DNA from: Hymenolepis diminuta
Lineage: Eukaryota; Platyhelminthes; Cestoda; Cyclophyllidea; Hymenolepididae
Assembly (NCBI GenBank): GCA_900708905.1
Contig: CAADRB010000018.1
Coordinates: 935,245 to 999,244 of the forward strand
Length of the DNA stretch: 64,000 nt
Direction of reading: 5' to 3'
Both the position numbers and the translations under genes were made by a program. Shown here piece after piece: positions 48,299 to 62,100 of the stretch. Under the pieces are notes generated by a model. The model saw only the letters and a program-made list of their open reading frames with translations. It did no database searches and was not told where the DNA came from. Numbering within the stretch: the stretch's first letter is position 1; each line of letters opens with the position of its first letter.

Positions 48299-51077
48299 GT
48301 GTAATGAATACATTAATTTATCATTTAATTTTAGGCAAAAAGTATTATTCCTATTGTGCGCAATTTAAGTTTCAAATTCTGTCCTTATAAACTTGGAAAT
48401 GAATTTAAGTTAAAGATATTAGTGCTTTTGGGTCATTTTGGAGTTATGTCGGAATTGTTTCCTTGCCACATCCATTTGCGGTAATATTTTTTGAACGGCT
48501 AGAAAGGATTCAATGTTGGAAGTGATCTGGTGTTTTATGATATTTTAATGAAATGGGTAAATTAGTGGTCTAGATCCCGTAGGCCATTAAATACATTTCA
48601 CTATCTTTCTTTGATATCCGCTCCTTGTTAGGAGAGAATGTTTGAGTTTTTAGTTATATAACTCTGCATAGTTTTATAAATATTAAAATACTAAGCGCCG
48701 TATTAGCATGCTCTTCAAACAAATTCAGAAATTACCCAGTCATTATGTAAGCTTTTAAATTAAATGTAGATTTAAAACATTTAACTAGAATTATTTAGCT
48801 TCTTGTAAGCTTTTAGGAATCACTTTATTTGTTACGAAAGAATGAATTTGCAGTTTAGAGGGATCTAGGCAGACATCAGAAGTTCTTCACTCTACAATAA
48901 TAACTTAATAAGTTATTATTTTTGCTCTTTAAATAATCTTTAACACATTCATAAAGAACAGTAAACTAGAAAATATCTCTGGTTGGCTTTTCGACAAGAT
49001 GTGATATCGTCTGTCTAGATCAGTTTTGGCATGTCTTTAATCTCCCGACGTCAGCGTGTTGGTTAGAAGGGGCAACTTCTGGCATCCGGCAAGACAAAGT
49101 GAACCCTGGCCTCTTTAAAATAACTCAGAAATGTACACATGTCTGATTTATGTCCTAAATAGGGAAAAGTAATTCATTTATGAAATATATAACGTTACAT
49201 TGCTGAATTAAATACTAAAGAGTTCATGTAAAAGCTTAGAAAAACGACCATAGCCTTCATTATCGATTCAACATCAATCAAAGTGGACATTTGAATCAAT
49301 ATAAAAACAATTCATAGATTCATAAATCAAGTGACGTAAAACTTCTTTAATTCTCTGCCTTCATTATCCACTTCAGTTAAATCTTTCTCCGTTCTTATCT
49401 ACCAATGGACAGTTTTCTCTCTTTCTTGAGTTTATGAGCTTTTCATGATTATGACATTGCCTCTTCATAATAACAGTAGTTACTACGAGCCAATGTTTTG
49501 CTTTCGTCGTTAAAATAAGCATTCAAAATTGTTGCCTTCGAAAGTCAATAAATACTTCTCCAAAGCTGAATATGTATTTGAATAGCAGATAATCGAACCT
49601 AGATTTTACGTTTCCCAAAATGAAGAGTCGCTCCTCGTGCAGTTTACAAAAGTCGCACGAAAGACACTATTGTAATAGTATAAATATATAAGGATTTATT
49701 GAGACAAAATTAAGGAAAAAGGAAAATATAAAACATTTACAAGACGCACAATGTAAATTCCCGTCTTTAAGTCCGAAAATCAGTCAGATGGAACAATTTT
49801 AAAAGACTATGTTGATCCAACTGAAATCCGGTCAGAGCATGTTTTAAAATTCCCATGAATTGAAGAAAAAATTTCAGCTGTGGTTTTTGGGTAGTGGTCG
49901 TAAACTGAAAATCTGGAGCTGACTCATCAACAACATTTAAAATATTTTAGTTTGAATTTCCTCTATTTTCTTTTTCTTTAACCACCACAAAGAAAAAGGC
50001 TGAAACCGATTCAGCATTTTATACCTCCTTATACAATCTGAAACTCTGTAACTACTTGATTCATCAAGTCTGCGGTTATTGTCCTCTTCTTTCTTACACA
50101 AAAATCATTCTAAAATTTTAGGATTTATGCTTAAGTTACTTATTATCAATTTATTAACCTGCCTCTTGTCAAAAGGATGAAATAGGAAGTAAAAATCACA
50201 TCAAAGATGTTCTACAGGACTTCTTGTTATGTATCAATTTTAAAGAGGAAAAAATAAATCGATTAAGTCGCATATGTGCTCCGGCTTTTTTCCTGACTTC
50301 AAAAATTGTGTAATTGTTAATGTTTGCAAGATCACCAAGCTTATCTTGATAACATTTTTATAAGTTTACTGAAGTAGTGAGGTCACTCAATTAAGACTGA
50401 ATGCAGCTGAATTGCTGAACTTTATTGTTTTCTTGTGCATTCCTAAGCGAAAGCTCCTAATAAATTAAAATAGCTTTAAGACTTTTATGCAATTCCTATC
50501 CGATTTGCTTTTCCGCAAACTTGAGTGTGCGTCTTCAATTTCTTATTTTTATCGGGTACTTTAAAGATTACCTTAATGTCTCAGTCTTTTTTGTTCAAAT
50601 ATTATGCAAGATTTCCAGCTGATAACTTACCGTTCAATTATAGGAATATTTTATTGATTTTCTCAATAATTTCCTTGATGGTTTAATGAGTACATTTTTG
50701 ATCGAAATCAATTATTAATTTTGTAGGTTTTCATTCTCGCTTATAAATAGCAAGTAGATCTCACCATTTTTTAAAATAAATTGTGCTATCACTTGACAAA
50801 ATACTGCTGAGCAATGTAAATGTCAATAAATATGTCAATTTTGACATGCCATTTCATTTTCGGAAAAATTCTTCACCTTCTCCGACAAAAGTGTTTCCTA
50901 ATACACGTGAAATAAATAAAAGCACTTTGGTTTTTAAAATTTGACCTAAATATTAACCATCGGAAGCTATTTTATCTAAGTTCAGCTATTTTCATGCAAG
51001 TACTTGTTAATATTTTGGTCATGAAATGTAATTATGCTAAATAAAGAAAAAATTCAGATGTTTCAAAATAGGCTGTC

Positions 51078-51104
51078 ATATATATATATATATATATATG
51101 TATG
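51078..51104 (+). repeat. (TA)n microsatellite
   Basis: About 23 bases of pure TA followed by TGTATG. Confidence 0.9.
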
Positions 51105-52959
51105 TCATTTTATATTTTATAATCTTACATACAAATCAAAATAAAAGAATTAGTATTTTGATGTCGCTGTTCCGATTTATAAATACAGAGATAAGGAAAA
51201 AAACAGTTCAAGTTTCAGAAACAAATTAATTAATTTAATTTTTTACGATAATGTTATTTATTAATCCTACTTACGGATAACTGGAACCGGATGTTTTTTT
51301 AGCATTCTTCAGATTCTTTACGGGATGACTGGTACAGTCGCTATCAGATTGGGCATTGTACATATGGTAATGCATTTTGAACACAATGTGACAGTAATCT
51401 GTGTTTAACAACTACTTAATTTCTCAATGCTCCCTATTAATTTAAAAAGATAGTAAAAAATGAATATAGTAAATGAAAATATTTTATAGTAAAGGACTTA
51501 TTCAGCGGTTATTAACCGGCATCAATAAGTATTTATTCAGACTTTACTAATGTACTCTTGTAATAAACCATCATCATCATTTTACTTAAAGTATTAATGG
51601 CCAAACTTCCACATTCTCATAATAATGTGACATTTCCTGGAGATCTTTGAAAGGGTACTTACTTCCCGATTTCACACCAATTTCATTTTTACTGATTTTA
51701 ATTTTACTGATTAAATTACTAATTAGTTGAACGACTTGAAAAAAAGCTGGAAGATCACCACTTTTAGTGTTTTGTTCATACAAGTCACAAATTATCCTTC
51801 TTTTTCTAAATGACGTTAATTAAATATGATCAAATTAACAATAATTGCACATTTGAAAGATGTAAAAATTTGAAAATAACTCCATATTGGAAGGTTGCCA
51901 TTTGCCTTGTATTTTCTTTGATACATCTATGTACTAATTTATTATAAAGCACCAATACTTTTTACATCATTTGAAAACTGAGTGAACAAGTGCCTTTTCC
52001 GTTTATTTCAACTCGTGTTCTGATTTCAATCACCTTGTTTCTGATAATTTGTCTTATCGTTCAATTTAATGTTGAAAATAATTCAAAAGTAGTTAAATGA
52101 AACAACAGTTGCTGTAATTTTAGGCACTTTGAATGCCAATGCCGCCTTGGATACCTTTTTATTTACGTCACACGTGTTAATATCTGCTTCAGATCTGGAA
52201 ATTACCCTTGATATTTGAATTTCAAATGAAAAGAAAATAGATGTATTCTATTTTATGATTGAATGCTTCACCGGAAGTCATTAGGAAAATAATAAAAAAA
52301 ACTTGAATGTAATTATTTTATAAGTAATTATAAATATTATCGGAGGGAATTAATTGGAATCTACTTGGCTTTATACTTAACTGCGAACAAACCATAAAGA
52401 AAAGTAAATATTTGTAGTAGTTTAAAATGAATACAAAATATAATAAAACTACAATACATTTAAACACGAAAAGAAAAAATGTAAATAATATTAAATTTTA
52501 TTTGAATCTGCAATGAATATGCACTGAGCATGAACATGAATTCACTCAAAAAACAGGAATAAATGCTGAAAATTGGACATTTGAATATTTGTGAATGGAG
52601 TTGTAGTCTGTAATCGAGAATTAAAGGGTGATCACACTTTATGGGACACTTTTGATGTTTTGACCCTAGTTTCTATTCTGTCCCTGTCCCATAACTTATA
52701 CTGGATTCTTTATTCTTCCATGAGTTTAAATGCTTCATTGTAATGAAAAACCGTACATTGTTTGACTTATCGTGACCAATACTAATAGATATAATTAATT
52801 TCAGTCCAATTTCGTTTATGTTTGAGTCCTTTAATTTATTTGTTTAAAAATTCATGTAACTAGCAAACTTGGTCATAATTTTTCACTTCGGACATTGTGT
52901 TTACGTTGAAATGTTACATAGCGGTGATAATGGTAGGCTCCATGCTAAAGTTTTGCACA

Positions 52960-53300
52960 TCCTGACCACCTAAGAGAGCGTTTGTTTATTTGCCTCTCGA
53001 ACGAAATGCTAATATCTCGGCACGAACCATTTTTGTAGGGCTTTGGCATTTGCATTCGCCCGGTTAAAATTGTTGCAGTTTATGTGGTCGAGACCACTAG
53101 GCAATGACTCACTGATCGACGTTGACGTGACCTCAAAAATGTAACCACGGTATCGGCGTCGTTTACCGCATAGTTGACCTCACCGTAATCGGCCTCAATT
53201 AGCGACTAATGGTGAGGTTAAAGAACACTTCTTATCGCTCCCGTCGGGCCAAAATTCGGTCAAGTGTAATGGGAATCGGTGTACTGATAAGACATTCTAG
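52960..53300. repeat. CpG-richer block with nested hairpin
   Basis: GC and CpG stand well above the neighbourhood (for example GGTATCGGCGTCGTTTACCG near 53147). At 53174-53221 TTGACCTCACC pairs with GGTGAGGTTAA (10 of 11), and within it 53198-53210 is the palindrome ATTAGCGACTAAT. No open frame resembles a known protein. An unclassified, fairly young repeat is the likeliest reading. Confidence 0.4.
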
Positions 53301-56300
53301 AAAGTAACCTGTAGAGTTCCTCTCGTTTTACTTTAACCCTAAAAAGCGAATCCAATAAAACATGTGATGTGATAATACATTTAGCTTTCACAGTATACCA
53401 ATCTGATAATCAAATGAACGGCGCTTTAGTTTAAAAATTAAGGAAATGGCTTTAAATACCGTTTATTTAGTTAGTTTTCTCAATCTTTACCAAACTGAAA
53501 TTAGGGAATATTTTGTGCAATTTCTCATCGTTTCGAAAACTCGCTTCCTTGTTGTTTCCTCAGAAGTTAAAATTATTTATTAAACCATATAACTAACAAA
53601 CATGTTTATGCACAATGCTCGAGGATTAGACATAGAACCGACTTCGCGACACTTACTGACATGTATTTCATTTATCCTCGATTGTTTTGAGTGCTTTCAA
53701 TAAACAAAAAACTTCGAGCTAAAACAATTTCCCTTTCTCCATAAATAATTTCCCAAGTGCTGTACCTCTAAATATTCACCAAAGCATATTTTGAGTGATG
53801 CAAAGTTAATATTAGTTTTAATCCGGCTGAAGTAGACATTTGATCCAATGGTTATGATTTCTCGGTTTCTATTATATGAAAAATAAAATCATGGGCCATT
53901 TCGGGTCTCTAAAATCATGAAAATTTTTAAGCTAGAAAGTGTAAAATTTGTGATTTACTTAATAATAACAATTAATGACTAAAGCCTTTTCTTTTTAAAA
54001 GATAACATTTACTTTAAAATACGCCTGGAAGATAACGAAAACCATTGCAAGTTTTTCAGAGATCTTTTGTTACATTGTTCTTCGTAAATTTAATCTCTTA
54101 ATGTGACTCGCCAACAGACTGATTAACTTCGTAGCTTTCTTCACACGTTTGCTTAGAATTCATCCACCAGTCTGTAAGTGGTTTAGAATTTTTTTACCAT
54201 CTATTAACCCTGAAATTAGCTTTGTTGCGTCAAGGAATTAACTTTTCAGCTTTTTCGTTGCAAGATTACCGTATTTTCTCTGTTGTTCTCTAATATATAC
54301 CGCCTCGTGATAGCAAATTTTGTGTATTTGGAAAGAACACTAGTTTAGTTGGCGTTCTCTATCTTACACAGGCGCCTTCGACGCCAGAGTCTCTCACATA
54401 AGGAATAGAGTTTACCGTATAAATCTAGCTGCAACCACCCCCAGATAAGAAAAAGTATGTTCTGTTCAGAACAGAAATACACAATGCTTATTCATTCTTT
54501 CCTCGATAAATGTAATATTTCATGTCATAGGTTTCCTCGACAAAAAATAGACCAACCATTACCCTAGACGGATAAAATAAAATTGGTAATGTTCATCTTA
54601 GTACAGTTTGCTTTAAATTTAATTAAGAGGAAGTACATAAATAGCAAATTTAATTTACAACTTATCGATCTTCTCCATAATGTATGCAGATGCGCATATT
54701 GTTTATAATAAAATGACCCTCAGTCTAGTGTGATTTATAATCAGCACAGAATAGCCTATTTAAATAAGTTGCAAAGCATCAAGCAAGATTATTTGCCCAA
54801 AAATAGAGAAAAATGTTCTATTAATTATGGTTATTGCCGTAAGGAAACACATTATTATACGTCCTCAGCCTGAATTGCTTTAAAAGTAGATCATACTGAC
54901 GAATGCTAGAAATGCGGTTTTTAGTACATTTCATCATAAGGTATATGGTTCGGCCAGCGAAAGGATAGCTTTCAGGTGTGAAAGCAAAATTTCTCGATAG
55001 CTATAGTTGCGATTTCGACCCTTTTGTTCCCGATATTTTATTTCTCGTAATTTTTGTCAGCGCTTGATCAAAGTTTAGCTTTAAAATGTAAGTAGATACT
55101 GGTCTTCAAGTGCAAATATTTACAATTATTTGCACTTTCTTAATCTCAATTTCATGCGGTTCAAATTCGTCTGATAGAGAATACTACTTGACCCATTTTA
55201 AAAGATTTGGTGGTGCACCATTCCCGCCTTTAGAATTATATGGCGCCGGTTGGCGCAAGCTTGCGAATTGTTTTCCCGTCTAAGAACCAAGATAGCTTTC
55301 ATCATATTTTACCTCTGTGAGCCTTGCATATTACATTCTCAACATAAATGAACTTTAACAAAACTAGTATCCGCTGAATTCCCATACACTTAACAAAACA
55401 CTTTAATTGATAGAATACTGCTTAGTGTACTGACCGCGTGCAATGAACAACACTTTTAAGGTACTACGCAAAAGAAGTCTGACTCAGTAGTAACAATATT
55501 CTCTTTCATTTGAACAGAACAGTCGAATGATGAAAAGCTTACACCTTTAACTAGTTGATTACACTTTTTTCTAAAAGTTTTGTTACATAAGAAGAATTTC
55601 GCCATTTGAAAAGTGCAGAAACAACTTAAACAAAGCCTCCTTTTTCGCACACCTTTTATTCCATTAATATTATATTAACACTGACTATTACTGTATAGAC
55701 AGTTACCGAGTTTAATTCTTATTTATTTATTCAGTATAATTTACAAAATAGTTCTATGTATATTAGAATAAAACTATAAATTTTCACTATTTATGGAATA
55801 GATGACATCTTAGTTCAACAAGTTAACGTAACAAAGTTATAGAAAAATGTATTGCTCAGATACTGGGTTCTTAGGAACTAGAACGCAACTATTCTACATA
55901 ATATCAAATTAATTTATTAGTTCTAACGTCAAAACAAAATATTACCTTTTACCATCTTGGGAAGCACCCTTACATAAGAAACAATAGAATAGTGTTTGGG
56001 GAAGAAAAGTCAAGAAAATTTAAGGCCAGGGAATCTAAATATTTTCCCGATCTTTGGATTAGGGTTGTAAAAAGTTTACTTCTCAGATATCACCAATTGT
56101 TTCTAACATTTCGATGTCAAAATTTCAGAATCTTTTCCTTGCTTCCTGAGTAAACTCTTATTCGTGAGGTCCAAAAATTATTGACTAGTCCTCAAATTTA
56201 AATGCACATTAATTCTCTAATATGGTAAAAGCTAAAACGATCTTAACATAATGGAGTTCAATATCACCTTTATCCAATTCATTTCCAAAATTTATACCCT

Positions 56301-57963
56301 TTCTTGAATGGATTGACATCAGTTACGATTACGAGATAAGCGGGAAATATCGATTAAACACATCTGATGGAAATAATACCAATGTGTGCCAAAAATAACT
56401 CATAAAAGTACATTCAAACAAATTTAAACGGGAAACAAATTTATATAAATTCTGCACAACAGAAAGTCTTTGAATAGTTAAAATATAGTTGTGATTTGCA
56501 TGAAATCAAAAAATCAATTCTATGACCATTATCTATCTTAAATGTCATAAATATTAAGATTGAAAGTTTAATTTACAATATTGAAGCAAAATTAGTCGTA
56601 AAGAGACTTTAGATCTCATCTAATTAATAATTTAAAAAACGTCCAGTTTGTTTAATATTTTTATCTTCTGAAAGCCTCATTCAATAGATGGTATACAAGT
56701 ACTCATATTTTTACAAAATATTACGTACTGAAAAATAATCCTAAAATGTACTGTTGTACAAATCTAGGTGCGTTTGTTTATAAGGTCAGAACACTGCAAA
56801 AGAGTTTAAAATTGTAGAAAAGAAGAAAGGACGTCAATATTTCCACCTTGATTCTGAGTATCAAAAATTTAGGAGACAGATCTCAGCATTTAAAAATTGT
56901 AGATGTTAGATGGTGAACTATACTAATTTAGTTAAAAGTGATGTGATGGGTGGGATGAATCCAGAATTCAAGTGAAGTAGGACCCAGTTGATATTCTCTC
57001 CTCAATTTCTTCTTGAGGAGAGAAGAAGCATTGAAGCATTACAATATCTTCCATGGATAATAACTCAATTTTATTTCCCAAAATTATGCACATTTCCTTA
57101 TTACTAACATAATAAATCATAAATTTTACGATCTTTGGAATAATTACGCCTAAATTAAGTCAAGAGTTAATAAAAACACTTTAAGATTGCATTAACATAC
57201 TCATTTTACCCTATATTAAATAATCTATTCATAAATACAAAATCCGCGAATACTTTACAGTTACGATGGTTATTTAAGTCAGATCCAGTCATTGTGAAAC
57301 TGAAAAAGGGTTGGAAAAGTACAATAAGAATAAGCATACTGACGGCGATAAAATACGCACATTACGATCTAACTGGTTATAATTCGAAAACTTTATTTAC
57401 ATTGGAATGAGTTCAGTTAGAAAAAGCAACATATGCAAGTTGCTGCGAGCAGCTAAAGGTTCATGTATACAGCCAACCAAATCAAAGTGAAAAACCGACC
57501 AGAAAGCGGAATATGTGGTCATCAGAGTTATCTTGGACCATGATCTTTCTCTTATCAAGGTGGCATGTAGTATGTCTAGACTATGATAAATATCTGAGTG
57601 AGCCATATACTTATTGCGACGTATATAAATTTTTATCATTAACAATGCACTAGTGGAATTTATCTGGTTAATACAGGCTTTTGCTACATTTAAAATAGAT
57701 GGGAATTTTAGCGAAAAAGTGAATCATGGGAAAGTTGGATTAAATAAGTACAACATAATAGACAGGAGGTTAAACTACCCCCATAAGTTATTTGAAGTAT
57801 AGATTTAATTTTTGCTTATAGTACTGAAAACACAAACATTCTGATAACAAGAAATAATTTCACCTATGCAACTGGGAGAGTGTGCCAATAACGGGATTTC
57901 ATTATCTTATGATTTGGATTTTTCAATGACATTTAAAAGATCTTAAAACCTTTTGTGCCGTCA
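53301..57963. other. Gene desert, part 4
   Basis: AT-rich, no gene or repeat recognised. A short GC-rich hairpin GGCGCC...GACGCC sits near 54372. Confidence 0.5.
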
Positions 57964-58025
57964 GATGCTCCAGTAGCGCTGTAATCAGCGTTCTCGTCCG
58001 CCAAGGCAGTGGCTACAATATCAAA
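57964..58025 (+). repeat. tRNA-derived SINE-like copy 3
   Basis: Reads CAGTAGCGCTGTAATCAGCG then TTCTCGTCCGCCAAGGCAGT. The second part closely resembles the anticodon arm of tRNA-Gly(GCC), TTCTCGCCTGCCACG. It aligns without gaps to the tRNA-like part of the 20.1-kb copy at about half the positions. D-arm pairing (GCGCTG with CAGCGT) is nearly kept, but the T-arm is degenerate, so it is not a working tRNA gene. Half GC in one-third GC surroundings. Confidence 0.5.
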
Positions 58026-59034
58026 GTTAATCAGCCTAAACAGTATAGTGTGAATGGCTAACTGAACTTCCCGATTCTGCTTTTAAAACGGGTTAGTAGG
58101 ATACAGGTTCCTCATAAGAGTAACTCCAGGATATTTTTACTTCGAGTTTAGGAATACTTTTGAACAAACTTCGAGATTAGTTGTGCACTCACACGTTAAA
58201 AATTAAACACAATTTAAAGTCACAAAATCAAAAATAATAAAGATAAGCTATGATATAAATTTATTTTAAGAAGTAATATATAAAATTCACGTTTTTAAAT
58301 TTCTGGCTACTTAATTGCATTTTCATTTACTTAAAAGTTTGCATTAGCTGCCCTCATATTGCTGATTCTTTTATCAAAGTGGAGCACGTTTGAACCGGCG
58401 TATTTAAAAACGAATTATTCCAGAAAATGCACTTTCTTTTCACAATATGCGGTATAAAACTAAAATTAGCTTTTGAGCCAAAATAGTTCTCTGTTGACTT
58501 AGATGGAATACTCATAATTTTCTAATTGTAATAATTTAGTGTGTCCACCTACTTGTATGTTTTAATTTAAACAAATAATTAAATTCAGATAAATATGACA
58601 TTTCGTGTCCAAATTAAAATAATTCAGTTTGTGTTTTCGATTTCGCAATATCGGAAGTTTTTTATAATAAGTGACTATATTAAAGGTCTAATGTTTAAAC
58701 GAATGAATTTTAACTGTTTCGAATTCCGTATTATATTTAAAATGATGCCAAAAGTTAGCATCTTTTCGGTCTATAATGTGAGGTAGAAACATAGTTGCTT
58801 AAGCAAATAATGGTTCAATTGCTTATGTATTTGAATAACTATAGTCGTTTGGAACAGTGCGGTCAAAATTGTAAAAAAAGAGTTTGATCAGTTATATGTG
58901 AATGAATTTGACCAAAACGTTGCATTCAAGCAATACAATGTCCTACTTAGACAGGTGTCTTTTCCAGCAATTCAACAATATCCCGATCGATATTTTTGAT
59001 ATTCTTCATTTAGAAGGCCTCAGCACCCACGTCC
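58026..59034. other. Intergenic between SINE-like copy 3 and repeat R2
   Basis: AT-rich; nothing recognised. Confidence 0.5.
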
Positions 59035-59119
59035 ACGCCTGCTCGCTACATGGTCGATAGCACCGTCACACCTTCCAAAATATTCCAGCGTGCGAGATTC
59101 CTTCGGTCAGCCTCGGTAG
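59035..59119. repeat. Repeat R2, copy 2
   Basis: Matches 15331-15413 at roughly 70 percent, same orientation. It is an isolated copy with AT-rich DNA on both sides. Confidence 0.6.
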
Positions 59120-62100
59120 GTTTCAATCCATTAGGATGCCTGCCTTATTTGTGTAAGGTTCAATGGATGACTTTCTAATATTTTAAATCCAATCTACAAT
59201 TGGTTTATTAAAAGAAAAAACACTGAATTCAAATTGAATAAAAGGCAAAAGAATACCACAAAAATACATTTGTAATGGATATTATATTTTCTGAATAAGA
59301 TTTATCCACTTTTAATTTATTCACATCTTTATTTATTCCTTTAATAAAAAATCGGCATGAACTCCTTAAAATAACAGTATCCTTAATCATGTTCCTCATA
59401 TTAACGTATCCAAATGCACCAGCACTTGTAGGCCATTGGTTTGATTTTACAATTTGATGAATTTTATTTGTAAAAAATCGATTTTTTACTTGTCAACACT
59501 AAAGATACTCGAATAAAAGTATTTTCGCCTATAATCGGACATAAATTGCTAATTTCCTTCAGTACATGAAAATGAATTTAGTGATCAATTAAAATGAAGA
59601 ATAGATCAGAATCAAAATCAGATCGATACACTTTCTAAAATTATTCAGTTTGATTATCGATTAGCGCCTCAGAAATCTACAACAGTCCCACATTTAACGT
59701 TCCTGTGATATTTCTCTTAAACCAGTAGGATGTCAGTCTTTAGGTAATATTGGATATTGACACTAGCTTCAACTTTAGTAAAACTATTTATGCAATAACT
59801 GGAGCTTTTTTAAATGAATTTACGATACCTATCTCTTTGAAAAGTAGAGCGTATAGACCAATGTTTTCGATGCCTTAGATTATCTTAGTTCCGGGTCATA
59901 AATCATAATCATAAATTTTGGTTTATAATTTCGGAATCTTAGTTTTTTCACCCGACAGATTTAAAATTTGCTAAGAGAAATTTTGATTTATAAACAAAAA
60001 TACAAATTCAGAACTCATACTTTTTTGATAAAAAGTTATACTTAGACAATCAAGCTTTACGTTTGTCACCAATTGAAGCTAATGAACTGTTCAAAGGGAA
60101 AAAAATTATAGTCGTTAAAACTCCGCATGTGTAAGCTGCTTAATACCATATGAATAGATTATGCATTCTCCACCCTTGGAAGAAAATGGGAAATGAAGTG
60201 GGAAAACCGACCATCATAATTAGATAACCGGAAATAACCTCGTCCATGAACCTGAGAGTTAAATGAGGACTGGATAATAGGACATCCCAAATATAATCCT
60301 TCCCCGTATGGAAATACAGACAATTAAGTAACTCTAAATTCAAGTAAAGCAAGACCTGTTCTGACTTTACTACTTACTTATGACTGACTTTTTTCCAATT
60401 TATTGCTTTGCTTGATTTGTTTGCCATTCTCCTTATTAAGAGGTTTGTGAAATGTTTTTGCTGTGGCATAGACACTAATACTTATGCAATTATGAAGAGA
60501 ATTAATAATCGCATAATTATTAATTTAAATAATTAAACAACCGAAATAATGGATCCTCATTTAATTATAATTTTCCACGCATAATTTCACCGATCTTTTA
60601 AGTTTTCCTAATTTGCATGTACTCAAGACTGAAGCAAATCAATAGTTAAATTTGCTAATCCAGAAATTTAAAATGAACACAATCATTTACGGGAAATTCA
60701 CATACCCAAATTGATCTAGAAATAACTAGTGGTTTACTTGTTAGTGAAATAATTAAAAGTCAACCAAGCCCAAAGCTCACTGCTGACAGCTTCCAATAAC
60801 TGGGTTAATTTTCAATAACTTCAAATTATAACCAGCATCTTACGACAAGTGACAACAATTGCTGGATTGATTGAAAAATAAATAACATTTTCCAAGACAT
60901 CCTAGCAGATTTTCCCTCCAGTTTATTTAATGAGAATGGAAAAAATATTTACGAATGCCTCGAAATATAAAGATTAAACTTCTTGCTTTCAGATCAAGTT
61001 ACAAAATTTTCTTTGCAAATCTGAGTAAAATGGGCAAAAATTAATGAAATTCTAATGTCCATCTGAGTGAACAAAAATAGCAGCCAGGATGTGTGTAAAA
61101 AGAAGAAATAATCTACATGGCTCTCACTGTTACTAACTATTAGGCGGACAGATGGGTACAAATCCGCAGGTCAACTAACTAAAAGACCTCTTTATCATAT
61201 AGAAATTTTTTCAACTAGATTTCACTTATGAAAAAGTTTATGATGCACTTTAGAATTGAAAAAGCAGATAATTAGGCGTTAAAGATGTAAACGAGTTCTT
61301 CTAATCCCTTATCCACCACGTCTACTATCCTCATTGCTTGTACCTTTCCGCTCTAAGCTCTCCTTCCATTTCTATGTCCTGAGTTATTAAATAAGCTAAT
61401 TTTTGCTTTGTCGTGCTCACTAAAATAATGGAAGCAATGTTTAGCTTTTTGTGCTTAGACATTAAGGCAGTAACGAATTTAAATATCATATAATCTTGAT
61501 TTAGTAGGTGTTTAGCAAACTCCGTTAAAATGCTTGACTATATAGCGGAGTAATAAGAAAATGCCACACACTAACAGATTAGTAAATTTACACAAATTCT
61601 TTGTTACAGAAAGCAAAAGATTATCCTATATAGCTGAGTCATTATGTTTATCACTTGAAACCATGTAATAGTGGTCCAGTTTGTAGCCACACACATAAAG
61701 AGATAGAAGTAAAAAACTAGCCAATATGTTGTTCAATATTTTGAATTTCTTTCTTATATTGCGATAGCGATTATCATTACACTAATTAAATTAAACACAT
61801 CCCAGCTGAACTCCTGCAATATAACTCAAACTTGAAAGAGGATAGAAACTACCAAAATATATTTTCAACAGTTACTTCACGAGTAATGATCATCTGAATT
61901 GACCAATTGGCCATAATAACGGCAGAAAATATTTAACTGTCTATATATAATTCGGAAAATGAAATAATCTCTGCATTTTTAAAATTTAGCAATGAACATC
62001 ATTAATTCAGCTATTGTCAATGCAGTTTTTCCACTGTTCATCATACTGATTAATTAAGAAAAATGCTGCCGGTGTACTTTTTGTAAGTACTGGTGTTTAA

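Larger units (their letters stand above)
44264..52950. other. Gene desert, part 3
   Basis: No gene recognised in 8.7 kb. It holds a perfect hairpin (48272-48298), a TA microsatellite (51078-51104) and a GC-richer patch at 49035-49110 with an AGCGTGTTGGTTAGAAGG motif reminiscent of a tRNA A box, too weak to call. Confidence 0.5.

Noticed and set aside
57933..58012. Minus-strand terminal exon reading TALADENADYSATG... to GTKGFKIF and a stop, with a TTTGATATTGTAG acceptor
   Set aside because: It looks coding and GC-rich, but the same bases on the + strand form a tRNA-like A box and a tRNA-Gly-like anticodon arm related to the SINE at 20.1 kb. A second frame is also open. No partner exon was found.
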